Below the pieces are notes generated by a model. It was given only the letters and a program-made list of their open reading frames with translations, was not told the origin of the DNA and made no database searches. A stretch of DNA of 44,517 nucleotides from Candidatus Avimonas caecicola (GTDB taxonomy: Bacteria; Bacillota; Clostridia; Oscillospirales; Acutalibacteraceae). The translations under genes and the position numbers were made by a program. Shown piece by piece: positions 16,706-24,864 of this stretch; position 1 is the stretch's first letter; every line of letters begins with the position of its first letter. Location: positions 1-44,517 of the forward strand of contig CAJFTG010000016.1 in the NCBI GenBank assembly GCA_904419875.1. The letters are read 5' to 3'.

Positions 16706-16738
16706 GCGGCGGCCGGGAAGTTCCCGGCCGCCGCTTTC
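16706..16738 (+). terminator. Intrinsic terminator of the oxidoreductase triad
   Basis: A perfect 14-bp GC-rich inverted repeat (16706-16719 with 16721-16734) with a one-base centre, followed by TTTCGT, starting 6 bases after the DUF1667 stop codon. Confidence 0.85.
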
Positions 16739-17010
16739 GTCCGTCCATAAACCTATGAACCCACGCACTGCCGAAACCGCCGGGTTCCCGTCTGGTCCCT
16801 GCCGGTTTCCTGCCTGATTCCCCTTCGGTTCCCGCCGGACTCCCGAGGAACACAGGGAGGCCGGGCAGGGGCGGCCCTTCCGCGCATTGTACGCAACGCT
16901 TTCCGCGTCCCGCAGGACGCGGCGGAGCCTGCCCCTTTGGCCGCGCCGTTTTCTGGGAAAGAAGAGGGAAAGCCCTCGTTTTGAGCAGGAAAGCTTCTCC
17001 GGCACGCGCA
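16739..17010. other. Gene-free spacer
   Basis: Between the triad terminator and the next hairpin I see no supported gene. A GTCCCGCAGGACGC imperfect dyad occurs near 16908. Base composition is ordinary for the window. Confidence 0.5.
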
Positions 17011-17045
17011 GGCAGGGGCCGGGAAATATCCCGGCCCCTGCCTTT
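17011..17045 (+). terminator. Second intrinsic terminator before the convergent kinase gene
   Basis: A perfect 14-bp stem GGCAGGGGCCGGGA / TCCCGGCCCCTGCC (17011-17024 with 17029-17042) with loop AATA and TTT after it on the plus strand. On the minus strand it lacks a U-run. It lies 35 bases from the end of the convergent kinase gene. Confidence 0.7.
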
Positions 17046-17078
17046 CCCCTGCCTTTTCCCTGCCTTTTCCCTGCCCTT
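17038..17078 (+). repeat. 11-bp CTGCCTTTTCC tandem repeat
   Basis: CTGCCTTTCCC, CTGCCTTTTCC, CTGCCTTTTCC and a partial CTGCCCTT follow one another, overlapping the end of the terminator at 17011 and reaching the stop codon of the kinase gene. Period 11, pyrimidine-only apart from one G per unit. Confidence 0.85.
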
Positions 17079-17604
17079 ATGTCCGTTCCGCCCTTTCCAG
17101 CAGCGCCTCGAGACGGGCGGCCGTTTCCTCCGGCGTCAGGCCGTCGGTCATGAGCTTTTCCGTATCCAGCCCCGCGTACAGGGGAAGGCGCGCCGCGCTG
17201 CGCTCCAGCACGTCCGGGGTGCGCAGCCCGGCGGCGATCTCCCGGCCCAGCCTCTCCCGCAGCGTCCCTTCGGAGCAAAGCAGGGACACCCGCACCACCC
17301 GGATTTCCGGGGGCGGGCCGCCGGGGAAAAGGCGGGTGAGAATCTGCGCGTAAATGTCGTCCCGATGCAGCACCCAGCAGAAGATCACGGTGGGCAGCTG
17401 CGGGTTCTGCAGAAACCGGCCCAGCAGGGACACGATGTTGTCCAGCGCCATCGCCCGGTTTTCCTCGTTTACCGTAAAGGGATGGATGTCCCAGCACCAG
17501 TCGCCGTCCAGGAACACGCAGCCGTCCAGCCGCCGCTGGAGCGCCCGGCAGGCGGTGGTCTTGCCCACGCCCATGGTCCCGCCGACCATCAGCAGCGTTT
17601 TCAT
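17077..17604 (-). CDS. P-loop nucleotide/small-molecule kinase-like protein
   Basis: A 175-residue AAA_33-type P-loop protein. MKTLLMVGGTMGVGKTTACRAL gives a near-perfect Walker A (GGTMGVGKTT), followed by FLDGDWCWDIHPF, where an acidic residue is placed as in shikimate- or gluconate-kinase-like enzymes. Arg-rich LGREIAAGLRTPDVLERS resembles a lid. The substrate is unknown. Its start overlaps the stop of the membrane-protein gene upstream by ATGA, so the two are coupled. Confidence 0.75.
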   Translation of the reverse strand: MKTLLMVGGTMGVGKTTACRALQRRLDGCVFLDGDWCWDIHPFTVNEENRAMALDNIVSLLGRFLQNPQLPTVIFCWVLHRDDIYAQILTRLFPGGPPPEIRVVRVSLLCSEGTLRERLGREIAAGLRTPDVLERSAARLPLYAGLDTEKLMTDGLTPEETAARLEALLERAERT

Positions 17605-18278
17605 CCGTCCCCCTCCCCCGCCGGGTACGCCGCCCCATAATTCGCCCGGTAGAACTCCTCCGCCGGCAGGAGGAGGAGTGAGCGGTGCTTCCCCTTGAGA
17701 TGCAGCCAGACCGCCGCCGCCATAATCAGCGACCCGGCCAGGCAGATCATCATATCCTCCATCGTGTCCCCCACGCCGGTGGCGGCGACGTTCTGGGAAT
17801 CATGCCCGGTCAGCAGGAAGCCGACGTATTCGAAAATCTCCCACAGCCCGGCGACGAACTGGGAGAAGAAAAAGGCAAAGCCCGCCGCGGCCAGCGCGTC
17901 CTTCCCGACCGGGGCGCTCTTGTCCTCCCGCACCATCCAGTACAGGCAGAGCCCCACCATCGTAAACAAAAACCCGCTTATCCCATGGGCGGCCAGGTCA
18001 TACCACCAGATATAGCTGTACAGCCCCAGCACCGTCCCCAGGCTGAAGGCGAGGAAAATAAAGACCAGAAGCACCGCATCCAGCAGCGGGGCTTTCTTCA
18101 GTCGGAAAATCCGCCGGAGAAGCGGGAACACGAGCACAAACAGCGTGCCCGCCAGCCCGCCGACGCCGCGGGCCGCCGCGCCGCCGGAAAGCAGCACATA
18201 GCCGCCGGTGGCCAGACAGCCCAGCACATAGCCGATCACCGTGACCAGCAGAAGCCTTGAATAACGGGGCTTTTCCAT
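17601..18278 (-). CDS. Membrane protein of the DUF2238/YjdF type
   Basis: A 225-residue integral membrane protein with about six hydrophobic helices (roughly 8-30, 38-55, 64-86, 92-112, 128-150, 178-193). Conserved polar positions stand out: WWYDLAAHGISGF, LWEIFEY and GVGDTMEDMMI. This H..E..D..D pattern within membrane helices is typical of DUF2238-like proteins and could be a metal or substrate site. Function unknown. It is translationally coupled to the P-loop kinase-like gene. Confidence 0.7.
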   Translation of the reverse strand: MEKPRYSRLLLVTVIGYVLGCLATGGYVLLSGGAAARGVGGLAGTLFVLVFPLLRRIFRLKKAPLLDAVLLVFIFLAFSLGTVLGLYSYIWWYDLAAHGISGFLFTMVGLCLYWMVREDKSAPVGKDALAAAGFAFFFSQFVAGLWEIFEYVGFLLTGHDSQNVAATGVGDTMEDMMICLAGSLIMAAAVWLHLKGKHRSLLLLPAEEFYRANYGAAYPAGEGDG

Positions 18279-18397
18279 TGACGTATCCTTTCCCGCTCCG
18301 GAAAGAGCGCGGCCGTTTTACACCCTATTGTAGCATATTCTGCCGAAAAAGTCGAACGGGCGGCGGGCGAAAATACGACGGTTTTCCTGTGAGCCCC

Positions 18398-18426
18398 TTG
18401 TTTTCTTCAGAAAGCTCCCGTATACT
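18398..18426 (+). promoter_or_regulatory. Promoter upstream of the alpha-mannosidase gene
   Basis: -35 TTGTTT (18398-18403), 17-base spacer, -10 TATACT (18421-18426). Transcription would start near 18433, leaving a leader of about 400 bases before the mannosidase ATG. The -10 is part of the outer arm of the inverted repeat at 18421-18487. Confidence 0.6.
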
Positions 18427-18487
18427 GAAAGCGGATTTGTTCGCTGAATAAACAAATCCGCCGCGCGCCGCTGCCCGTCTCAGTATA
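18421..18487. repeat. Nested inverted repeat
   Basis: Outer arms TATACTGA (18421-18428) and TCAGTATA (18480-18487) are perfectly complementary. Within them GCGGATTTGTT (18431-18441) and AACAAATCCGC (18451-18461) form a perfect 11-bp stem with a 9-base loop. The inner hairpin would be the first structure in the mannosidase leader, and the outer arm contains the -10 box. Confidence 0.7.
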
Positions 18488-18841
18488 TGCGCCCGCCGGG
18501 ACAAGAATACCCTCCTGCCGTGCTTCTGTCGTGCTTCTGCCGTACGCCGGCCGTTTTCTCTCCGCTTTCCTGCCGTTTCCTTTCTGCTGCCTTCCTGTTT
18601 TCTCTCTTTCTCTTTTTCTCATCTTTTCGCCCCTCTCCGCCCCCGTTTCCCCCGGCCGTGGAGAGGGGAGCGCGCCCTTCCTCCGCCGCCTGCGGAGAGC
18701 CGGCCGCCGTTTCCCGCTCCGGCGGGAAGCAGGGGGCCGGGAAGCCGCGGCGGGATCGCTTCGGCATCGGCACGGCGGACGCCGGCCTGGCGCGCGGGCC
18801 GTGCCGGGATCAAATGCAAGAAACCGAAAGGGGAATCTCCC
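18488..18841 (+). other. Long pyrimidine-rich leader of the mannosidase gene
   Basis: About 350 bases without a supported gene. A GTGCTTCTG repeat (~18518-18540) is followed by ~120 bases of almost pure pyrimidine (18545-18655), then GC-rich hairpin-forming sequence. The antisense frame across it (18773-18480) is Lys/Arg/Glu-only low complexity and was rejected as a gene. Confidence 0.5.
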
Positions 18842-21334
18842 ATGGAAAAACAACCGATCACACTGGTGGGCAACGCCCACATCGATCCCGTCTGGCTGTG
18901 GAAGCGGTGCGAGGGTCTCTCCGAGGTCAAGTCCACCTTCCGCTCCGCCCTGGACCGGATGCGGGAATTTCCCGATTATATTTTTACCTGCGCCTGCGCT
19001 TCCTATTACCGTTGGATCGAGGCGGTGGACCCCGGCATGTTTGACGAAATCCGCGGGCGGGTGGCCGAAGGCCGCTGGAGCGTGGCGGGCGGCATGTGGG
19101 TGCAGCCGGACTGCAACCTGCCCTCGGGCGAGGCGTTTGCCCGGCACTTTCTGTATTCCCAGCGGTATTTCACCGAAAAATTCGGCGCCGCCGCCACCGT
19201 CGGCTACAATGTGGACTCCTTCGGGCATAACGGGATGCTGCCGCAGCTGCTGCGGCAGGCCGGGCTGGACAGCTATGTCTTCACCCGCCCCGGGGCGGAG
19301 GAAAAGCCCGGGCTGCCCCATCTCTTTCTGTGGGAATCGCCGGACGGCAGCCGGGTCACCGCCTTCCGGACGGTGTTCGGCTACAACCACAGCCTGAACG
19401 GCTGCCCGGACGACGGGCAGGCCCCCTGCCTGGCCAAGCTGGAGGTTATCCGGCGGACGGCGCAGGAGCAGGGGCTTCCCTTCCAGCATTATTACGGGGT
19501 GGGCAACCACGGCGGCGGCCCCTCCGTCCGGGAGCTGACGCTTCTGTCCGAGGCGTGCGCGCAGGATGACTCGGTGCGGTTCGGATCGCCCCGTCAGTAT
19601 TTCGACGCCGTGGAGGCGGCCGGCCTGACCGGCCGCCTGCCGGTGGTAAAAGGGGATCTGCAGCACCATGCGAGCGGGTGCTATTCCGCCCACGCCGGCA
19701 TCAAGGCGGCGAACCGGCGGGCGGAAAACGCCCTGGGCGCGGCGGAAACCTACGACCTGCTGGCGTCCGTGCTGCTTGCCGTCCCGCCGCAGACCGCAGC
19801 GCTGCGGGCCGCCTGGGAACGGCTGCTGTTCAGCCAGTCCCACGACACGCTGGCCGGCTGCTGCGTGCGGGAGGCCTGCGACGAGGCGCTGGGCACCTTC
19901 GCCGCCGCCTGCGACGCCGCGGGGGAGGTCGCTTCCCTGGCGACCCAGCGGCTTTCCTGGAACATCCGCACCACCGACATCCTCGACCGGCCGCCCGCCC
20001 AGAAAAACGGTTGGAAGCTGTGGGAGAAGGAGGGGCAGGGCGCGCCCTATGTGGTGTTCAACCCCCATTCCTTCCCGGTGCGCATCCCCCTGCCGCTCAA
20101 CCTGGCGAACACCGGCGTGACCGACGAGCAGGGGAGGCCGGTGCCGGTGCAGGCTGTCCGCGGCCCGCAGACCAACGGATGGGACCATTACAACATGCTT
20201 TTCCAGGCCGAGCTTCCCCCGCTGGGGTACCGCACCTATTACCTGTACCAGGACCACCGGTTTGAAGACACCGCCCCTTCGCCGGTGAAGGCGGGAGAGA
20301 CTTTTCTGGAAAACGAAGCCCTGCGGGCGGAGTTCGACCCCGCCTCCGGCGCGATGACCCGCCTTCTGGACAAGGAAAGCGGGCGGGAGCTTACGGCCGG
20401 CCCCGCCGCCCGCGTCCTGGTGATGGACGACGGGGCCTCCGACACCTGGGCGCATGGGGTTTTTACCTTTGACAGGGAGATCGGCGTCTTCGGCGGGGCG
20501 AGCCTGCGGGTGCTGGAAACCGGCCCGGTTCGGGCTGCCCTGCGCGTAACCGTCCGCTATGGCGCTTCCTCCCTGACCCAGGATTTCTCCCTGTCCGCCG
20601 GCCGCCGCGCGCTGGATGTCCGCTGCCGGCTGAACTGGCAGGAGCCGCTGAAGATCGCAAAGCTCTCCGTCCCGGTGCGGGCGGAGCTTCCCCGCGCCGT
20701 CTACTCCCTCCCCTGCGGCTTTCTGACCAAGGAGGCGGACGGAGCGGAGGAGCCCTCCCACGAATGGGCGGGCGTGTATGGGCCGGACGGCCGCGGGCTC
20801 GCCCTGCTCAACGACGGAAAATACAGCGTCTGCGCCAAGGGGAACGACCTGCGGCTGACGCTCGCCCGCAGCGCGGTTTACGCCGACCACTTCGGAGAAA
20901 GAGACGACCTGGTGGAATACATGGACCTGGGCGAGCAGATCTTTCATTACGCCCTGATGCCGCATTTCCAGGACGATCCCGCCGAAACGGTAAAAACGGC
21001 CGCGCTGCTCAACCGGATGCCGGAGGCCCTGATGGAAACCCACCATGCCGGCGCGCTGCCGCCGGTGTATACCGGGGTGCGGCTGAATGCGGACAACGTT
21101 CTTCTTGCCGCCTGGAAGGCGGCGGAGGATGGGAACGGCGTCATTCTCCGGCTGGTGGAAATTGCCGGCAAGACGGCCGCATGCCGGGTGGAGCTCCCGG
21201 CGCTGAAAAGGGATTTTACCGTGTCCCTCCGTCCGCAGGAGCTCCTCACCCTCCGCCTTCCGGCGGATGGCGGCGCCCCGGAAAGGCTCCTGCTGACCGA
21301 GTATCCTCCCACGTCCTCCAGCGTCCGCCCATAG
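18842..21334 (+). CDS. GH38 alpha-mannosidase
   Basis: An 830-residue glycoside hydrolase family 38 enzyme, retaining and zinc-dependent, removing alpha-linked mannose from glycans or mannosides. Seen: zinc motif GNAHIDPVWLW (His13, Asp15), the nucleophile segment VGYNVDSFGHNGMLPQ (Asp125), the QHHASGCYSAHAGIK stretch, SQSHDTLAGCC, then a C-terminal beta-sandwich. No signal peptide, so it acts in the cytoplasm on imported oligosaccharides. AAAGGGGA precedes the ATG. No transporter lies alongside; the ROK protein at 1546 is the only nearby candidate sugar kinase and is not linked. Length is slightly short of the common ~1,000. Confidence 0.93.
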   Translation: MEKQPITLVGNAHIDPVWLWKRCEGLSEVKSTFRSALDRMREFPDYIFTCACASYYRWIEAVDPGMFDEIRGRVAEGRWSVAGGMWVQPDCNLPSGEAFARHFLYSQRYFTEKFGAAATVGYNVDSFGHNGMLPQLLRQAGLDSYVFTRPGAEEKPGLPHLFLWESPDGSRVTAFRTVFGYNHSLNGCPDDGQAPCLAKLEVIRRTAQEQGLPFQHYYGVGNHGGGPSVRELTLLSEACAQDDSVRFGSPRQYFDAVEAAGLTGRLPVVKGDLQHHASGCYSAHAGIKAANRRAENALGAAETYDLLASVLLAVPPQTAALRAAWERLLFSQSHDTLAGCCVREACDEALGTFAAACDAAGEVASLATQRLSWNIRTTDILDRPPAQKNGWKLWEKEGQGAPYVVFNPHSFPVRIPLPLNLANTGVTDEQGRPVPVQAVRGPQTNGWDHYNMLFQAELPPLGYRTYYLYQDHRFEDTAPSPVKAGETFLENEALRAEFDPASGAMTRLLDKESGRELTAGPAARVLVMDDGASDTWAHGVFTFDREIGVFGGASLRVLETGPVRAALRVTVRYGASSLTQDFSLSAGRRALDVRCRLNWQEPLKIAKLSVPVRAELPRAVYSLPCGFLTKEADGAEEPSHEWAGVYGPDGRGLALLNDGKYSVCAKGNDLRLTLARSAVYADHFGERDDLVEYMDLGEQIFHYALMPHFQDDPAETVKTAALLNRMPEALMETHHAGALPPVYTGVRLNADNVLLAAWKAAEDGNGVILRLVEIAGKTAACRVELPALKRDFTVSLRPQELLTLRLPADGGAPERLLLTEYPPTSSSVRP

Positions 21335-21555
21335 CCTTCCCTGCGGTCATGGCTCACGCCCGTGCGGCGTCCCTGCCCCGGCGGGGGCGCCGGATTCCGC
21401 CGGATCCGGAAAAGGGAACCGGCCGGGACGCCTGTCCCCGGGACGGATACGGCAGCGGCGGCCGGTCCGCCGCCCCGGGAGGTTGGGGCGCCAATAGAAT
21501 ACCCCTGCGGGCACGCCCGCCTTCGCAACCTGCGGAGAGGAGACCCCTGCCGTGC

Positions 21556-21594
21556 AAAAAACCAGCCGATTCTTGTAAAGAATCGGCTGGTTTT
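21556..21594 (-). terminator. Terminator of the tRNA operon
   Basis: A perfect 17-bp stem AAAACCAGCCGATTCTT / AAGAATCGGCTGGTTTT with a 3-base loop; on the minus strand it ends in TTTTTT. It lies 8 bases after the CCA of tRNA-Val. Confidence 0.92.
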
Positions 21595-21602
21595 CGCAAA
21601 AC

Positions 21603-21679
21603 TGGTGGGCGTAAACGGACTCGAACCGCTGACCTCTTGCGTGTGAAGCAAGCGCTCTAACCAGCTGAGCTATACGCCC
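21603..21679 (-). tRNA. tRNA-Val (CAC)
   Basis: The minus strand folds into a full cloverleaf: acceptor GGGCGTA/TACGCCC, D-arm GCTC...GAGC, anticodon stem CTTGC/GCAAG with loop TTCACAC (anticodon CAC, reading GTG), T-arm with TTCGAGT. Discriminator A and an encoded CCA (21605-21603). Third gene of the tRNA operon. Confidence 0.95.
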
Positions 21680-21697
21680 GTGACGCAGCGAGCTGCG

Positions 21698-21772
21698 TGG
21701 TGACCCGAACGGGAATCGAACCCGTGTTACCGCCGTGAAAGGGCGGTGTCTTAGCCGCTTGACCATCGGGCC
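21698..21772 (-). tRNA. tRNA-Glu (TTC)
   Basis: Minus-strand cloverleaf: acceptor GGCCCGA/TCGGGTC, anticodon stem CCGCC/GGCGG with loop CTTTCAC (anticodon TTC), T-loop TTCGATT, discriminator A and encoded CCA. Second gene of the operon. Confidence 0.95.
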
Positions 21773-21800
21773 GCAGATACGCTCCCGGCGGGGAGCGCGA

Positions 21801-21877
21801 TGGTAGCGGTAGTCGGATTTGAACCAACGACACTGCGGGTATGAACCGCATGCTCTAGCCAACTGAGCTATACCGCC
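21801..21877 (-). tRNA. tRNA-Met (CAT), elongator type
   Basis: Minus-strand cloverleaf: acceptor GGCGGTA/TACCGCT with a G-U first pair, anticodon stem TGCGG/CCGCA with loop TTCATAC (anticodon CAT), T-loop TTCAAAT, encoded CCA. It lacks the C1-A72 mismatch and GGG/CCC anticodon stem of initiator tRNA. A lysidine-modified tRNA-Ile2 cannot be fully excluded. Confidence 0.92.
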
Positions 21878-21934
21878 ATGGAGGCTGTTCCCCTTCCATT
21901 TTAAGGGAAAGCGCCTTCAATCAAGGCGCAGTTT

Positions 21935-21964
21935 ATTATATAGTATGGACGGTCGCTTTGTCAA
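21935..21964 (-). promoter_or_regulatory. Strong promoter of the tRNA operon
   Basis: Minus-strand consensus -35 TTGACA (21964-21959), 18-base spacer, consensus -10 TATAAT (21940-21935). Just downstream, GCGCCTT / AAGGCGC (21911-21929) forms a small hairpin in the 5' leader of the precursor. Confidence 0.9.
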
Positions 21965-22134
21965 TATGAATTTTCCTTTTTTCTCAGGTTTTCCGCAAAA
22001 TTTTTTCGGTTGGCATTTGCCGGCCTCTCTTGCCCCCGTCCGGACGCCGAAGGCGGGCGGGCCGCCAGGCCGGCATGGCCCGCCCGGCCTCTGCCGGAGC
22101 CCGGAGCCCGCCCCGCGCCGGGGAAGGGCCGCGG

Positions 22135-22956
22135 TCAGCCCGCCGGCTGCGCATCGGCCGCTTCCGGCTTGAAAATCGAGATGCAGCCCACCGGGCAGGT
22201 TTCTTCGCAGGCGCCGCAGCCCACGCACTTTTCCCCGTCGATGGCGGCCAGGAAGTTCTCCACATGAATCGCGTCGTAGCCGCACACCTTGGTGCATTTC
22301 ATGCACCCGATGCAGCCCTTGGCGCAGATTTTGCGCACCGCCGCCCCCTTGTCGTGGCTGGAGCAGCGCACCACGCCCTTCACATGCCCGGGCACCAACT
22401 CGATCAGGTCCTTGGGACAGGCTTTCACGCACAGCCCGCAGCCCCGGCAGAGGGACGGGTCGATCCGCGCCAGGCCGTTTTCAATCGAGATCGCGCCGTA
22501 CTCGCATGCCTTTTTGCAGTCGCCGTGGCCCAGACAGCCGTATTGGCACAGCCAGTCGCCGCCGTAAAGCTGATTGGCGGCCCGGCAGGAATCCAGCCCG
22601 CGGTAATCCAGCTTGCGGGAGGTTACCTCCTCGCAGCCGCCGCACCGGACCAGGGCGGTGCGGGTTTCCACCCCGCCGCTCTCCACGCCGAGGATCCTCG
22701 CCGTCGCTTCCGCCACGGCCGCGCCGCCGGGGGAACACAGGCCGACCGGCGCGCCCTCGTTCGCCATCGCCTTGGCGTAGCCGTCGCAGCCCGAATAGCC
22801 GCACGCGCCGCAGTTGGCGCCGGGCAGCACGTCCCGCAGCGCCTCCGCCTTCTCGTCCCGCGGCACCGCCATGACCACCGACGCCACCGCCAGCACCAGC
22901 CCCGCGAGCAGGCCGAGCGCGGCCAGTACCAGAATTGCCAGCAATATCGGATACAT
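22135..22956 (-). CDS. rnfB: Rnf complex subunit RnfB
   Basis: A 273-residue RnfB, the Fe-S subunit that takes electrons from reduced ferredoxin into the membrane-bound ferredoxin:NAD+ oxidoreductase. One N-terminal membrane helix (residues 3-30), the Fe-S domain NCGACGYSGCDGYA, then cysteine-rich segments CQYGCLGHGDCKKAC, CRGCGLCVKACP, CAKGCIGCMKCTKVCG and CVGCGACEETCPVGC. Last gene of the rnfCDGEAB operon. No clear terminator was found between it and the tRNA promoter. Confidence 0.96.
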   Translation of the reverse strand: MYPILLAILVLAALGLLAGLVLAVASVVMAVPRDEKAEALRDVLPGANCGACGYSGCDGYAKAMANEGAPVGLCSPGGAAVAEATARILGVESGGVETRTALVRCGGCEEVTSRKLDYRGLDSCRAANQLYGGDWLCQYGCLGHGDCKKACEYGAISIENGLARIDPSLCRGCGLCVKACPKDLIELVPGHVKGVVRCSSHDKGAAVRKICAKGCIGCMKCTKVCGYDAIHVENFLAAIDGEKCVGCGACEETCPVGCISIFKPEAADAQPAG

Positions 22957-22988
22957 AGAGGGTATGCCCCTTTCTTTTCGTGAGGGTG

Positions 22989-23576
22989 TTACAGGCCGAA
23001 CAGCCCCTGGAAGCCGAGGAAGGAAACCGACACCAGCGATGCGGACACCAGCGTGATCGGCAGCCCTTTCAGGCCGGCGGGAATGTCCGCCCCTTCCAGC
23101 CGCTCCCGCACGCCGGCGAACATCACCATCGCCAGCAGAAAGCCGCCGCCCGCCCCCAGCGCATTGGTAAGCGACTGGACGAACCCGTATCCGCTGTCGA
23201 TATTCAGGATGGTGACGCCGAGCACGGCGCAGTTGGTGGTAATCAGGGGCAGATAGATGCCCAGCGCGTTGTACAGCGGGGGAACAAACCGCTTGAGGGC
23301 GATCTCCACCAGCTGCACCAGCGCCGCGATAATCAGGATGAAAACGATTGTCTGCAGATAGGTCAGCCCGTTCGGCTCCAGAATATAGGTCTGGATCGGC
23401 CAGGTTGCGGCGGTGGCCATCAGCATGACAAAGATGACCGCCAGGGACATGCCGACCGCCGAATTCAGCTTTTTGGACACCCCGAGGAAGGGGCAGATCC
23501 CCAGGAACTGGGAGAGGACGAAATTGTTGACCAGCAGCCCGCCGATCAGGATGGCAAACAGCCCGGTATTACTCAT
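22989..23576 (-). CDS. rnfA: Rnf complex subunit RnfA
   Basis: A 195-residue six-helix membrane subunit related to NqrE. Together with RnfE it forms the membrane core thought to hold a buried Fe-S cluster. Conserved NNFVLSQFLGICPFLGVS near the N-terminus and LPLITTNCAVLGV supply the half-membrane cysteines. The ATG at 23576 lies within the last 8 bases of rnfE, so translation is coupled. Confidence 0.96.
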   Translation of the reverse strand: MSNTGLFAILIGGLLVNNFVLSQFLGICPFLGVSKKLNSAVGMSLAVIFVMLMATAATWPIQTYILEPNGLTYLQTIVFILIIAALVQLVEIALKRFVPPLYNALGIYLPLITTNCAVLGVTILNIDSGYGFVQSLTNALGAGGGFLLAMVMFAGVRERLEGADIPAGLKGLPITLVSASLVSVSFLGFQGLFGL

Positions 23577-24264
23577 GCGCGCCGTCCTCCTTCCCCATGC
23601 GGCCGCAGGCCGCCGCATTCGGGCAGGCGGCGCAGACGGTTTTCGCCGTCTCGCGGCGGGTCTCGTCCCGCTCCAGCCGGACCGAAAGCTTGTTGGTCAG
23701 CCAGATGAGCATGCCGAACACGAAGAATCCCCCGGCCGGCAGCACAAAAATGGTGACCGGCGGAAGGAGTCCTCCCTCCGGCCAGCCGAACAGGGTGCCG
23801 CTGCCCAGGAGCTCGCGGATGCCGCCCATGACCACCAGCGCGGCGGTGAAGCCGGCGCCCATCCCCAGGCCGTCCAGCGCGGACAGGCCGACGCTGTTCT
23901 TGCTGGCGTAGGCTTCCGCGCGCCCGAGGATGATGCAGTTGACCACGATCAGGGGCAGGTATATCCCCAGCGCCTTGTCGATCTCCGGAAGATACGCCTT
24001 CACCAGCATCTGCACAATGGTGGTAAAGCCGGCGATCACCACAATATACGCCGGCAGACGCACTTTGTCGGGGATCACCCGGCGCAGGAGGGAGATCACG
24101 ACGTTGGAGCAGACCAGCACAAAGGTGGCGGCCGCGCCCATCCCCAGCCCGTTCACCGCCGCGGTGGTGATCGCGAGGGTGGGGCAGGTGCCGAGCACCA
24201 GACGGAGGACGGGGTTTTCGACCAGCAGCCCCTTGGTAAAGGCGTGGACATATTTATTCGCCAT
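23569..24264 (-). CDS. rnfE: Rnf complex subunit RnfE
   Basis: A 231-residue multi-helix membrane subunit paralogous to RnfA. Conserved ENPVLRLVLGTCPTLAITT and LPLIVVNCIILGRAEA carry the membrane cysteines. After the last helix a cytoplasmic tail of ~40 residues ends with CAACPNAAAC, three cysteines in CxxCx5C spacing, which shorter RnfE proteins lack. It directly follows rnfG with no gap and overlaps rnfA by 8 bases. Confidence 0.95.
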   Translation of the reverse strand: MANKYVHAFTKGLLVENPVLRLVLGTCPTLAITTAAVNGLGMGAAATFVLVCSNVVISLLRRVIPDKVRLPAYIVVIAGFTTIVQMLVKAYLPEIDKALGIYLPLIVVNCIILGRAEAYASKNSVGLSALDGLGMGAGFTAALVVMGGIRELLGSGTLFGWPEGGLLPPVTIFVLPAGGFFVFGMLIWLTNKLSVRLERDETRRETAKTVCAACPNAAACGRMGKEDGAHE

Positions 24265-24822
24265 TTATTCCGCCCCCTTTATCTGCCGGTAATAGGCGAC
24301 CGCCCGGTTGACCCCGTCGGTCACGCCGCGGGAGGTTTTGGTCGCCTGGGAAACGCCGTCGATCTCTTCCCCCAGCGTAAAGCCGCCGTCCGGCGCTTCC
24401 CTGTCCTGGAAGCGCCCGAACAGGCCGCCCTCCCTCACCTTGTCCACATAGCCGGCGGTTTCATTGTCGTCGGTCACGGTAACGCCGGTGATCCTTCCGT
24501 CGGCCGAAATGCCGGTCATCACCACCAGGCCGGCGCTTTTGCCGGTGGCGCTCACCGTGAAGACGTAACCCACCGTCTCGCCTTCCTGCAAGGCGGCGTA
24601 ATAAGTGACCTCCTCCCCATCGGCGGAGGTCAGGGTCTGCTTTTCAAAGGAATCCGCGTCGATGACCTGGAGGCGGGCCTGGGTCTCGGCCTCCTCGTTC
24701 CGGGCGGCAATGGTGTCGGCCGTCAGGGCGTTGGTGCCCGCCAGCGCCGCCGTGACGCCGCCGGCGATCAAGGCCAGCGCGGCGGCGGACACCGCAATGT
24801 CCCGGATGCTTTTCTTATCCAT
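24265..24822 (-). CDS. rnfG: Rnf complex subunit RnfG
   Basis: A 185-residue subunit with one N-terminal membrane anchor (~9-29) and an extracytoplasmic FMN-binding domain. The motif DGVSQATKTSRGV matches the flavinylation signature; FMN is expected on Thr161 via a phosphodiester bond made by ApbE, which is not encoded in this window. The second position is Gln where Gly is more usual. GGAAGGAAAAC precedes the ATG. Confidence 0.95.
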   Translation of the reverse strand: MDKKSIRDIAVSAAALALIAGGVTAALAGTNALTADTIAARNEEAETQARLQVIDADSFEKQTLTSADGEEVTYYAALQEGETVGYVFTVSATGKSAGLVVMTGISADGRITGVTVTDDNETAGYVDKVREGGLFGRFQDREAPDGGFTLGEEIDGVSQATKTSRGVTDGVNRAVAYYRQIKGAE

Positions 24823-24864
24823 GTTTTCCTTCCTTTCATCAGGGCAGGGCTGTCTCCCGCCCGC

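Noticed and set aside
16037-17638. Minus-strand 533-codon frame covering the kinase gene and the end of the oxidoreductase gene
   Set aside because: The true kinase frame carries a Walker A and coupled start; this one is a frame-shifted shadow.
18480-18773. Minus-strand 97-codon frame opposite the mannosidase leader
   Set aside because: It is a Lys/Arg/Glu string dictated by the polypyrimidine tract, with no ribosome site.
18407-21046. Minus-strand 879-codon open frame opposite the GH38 gene
   Set aside because: It mirrors the mannosidase codons, has no ribosome site, and its product is low-complexity Gln/Gly/Arg without domains.
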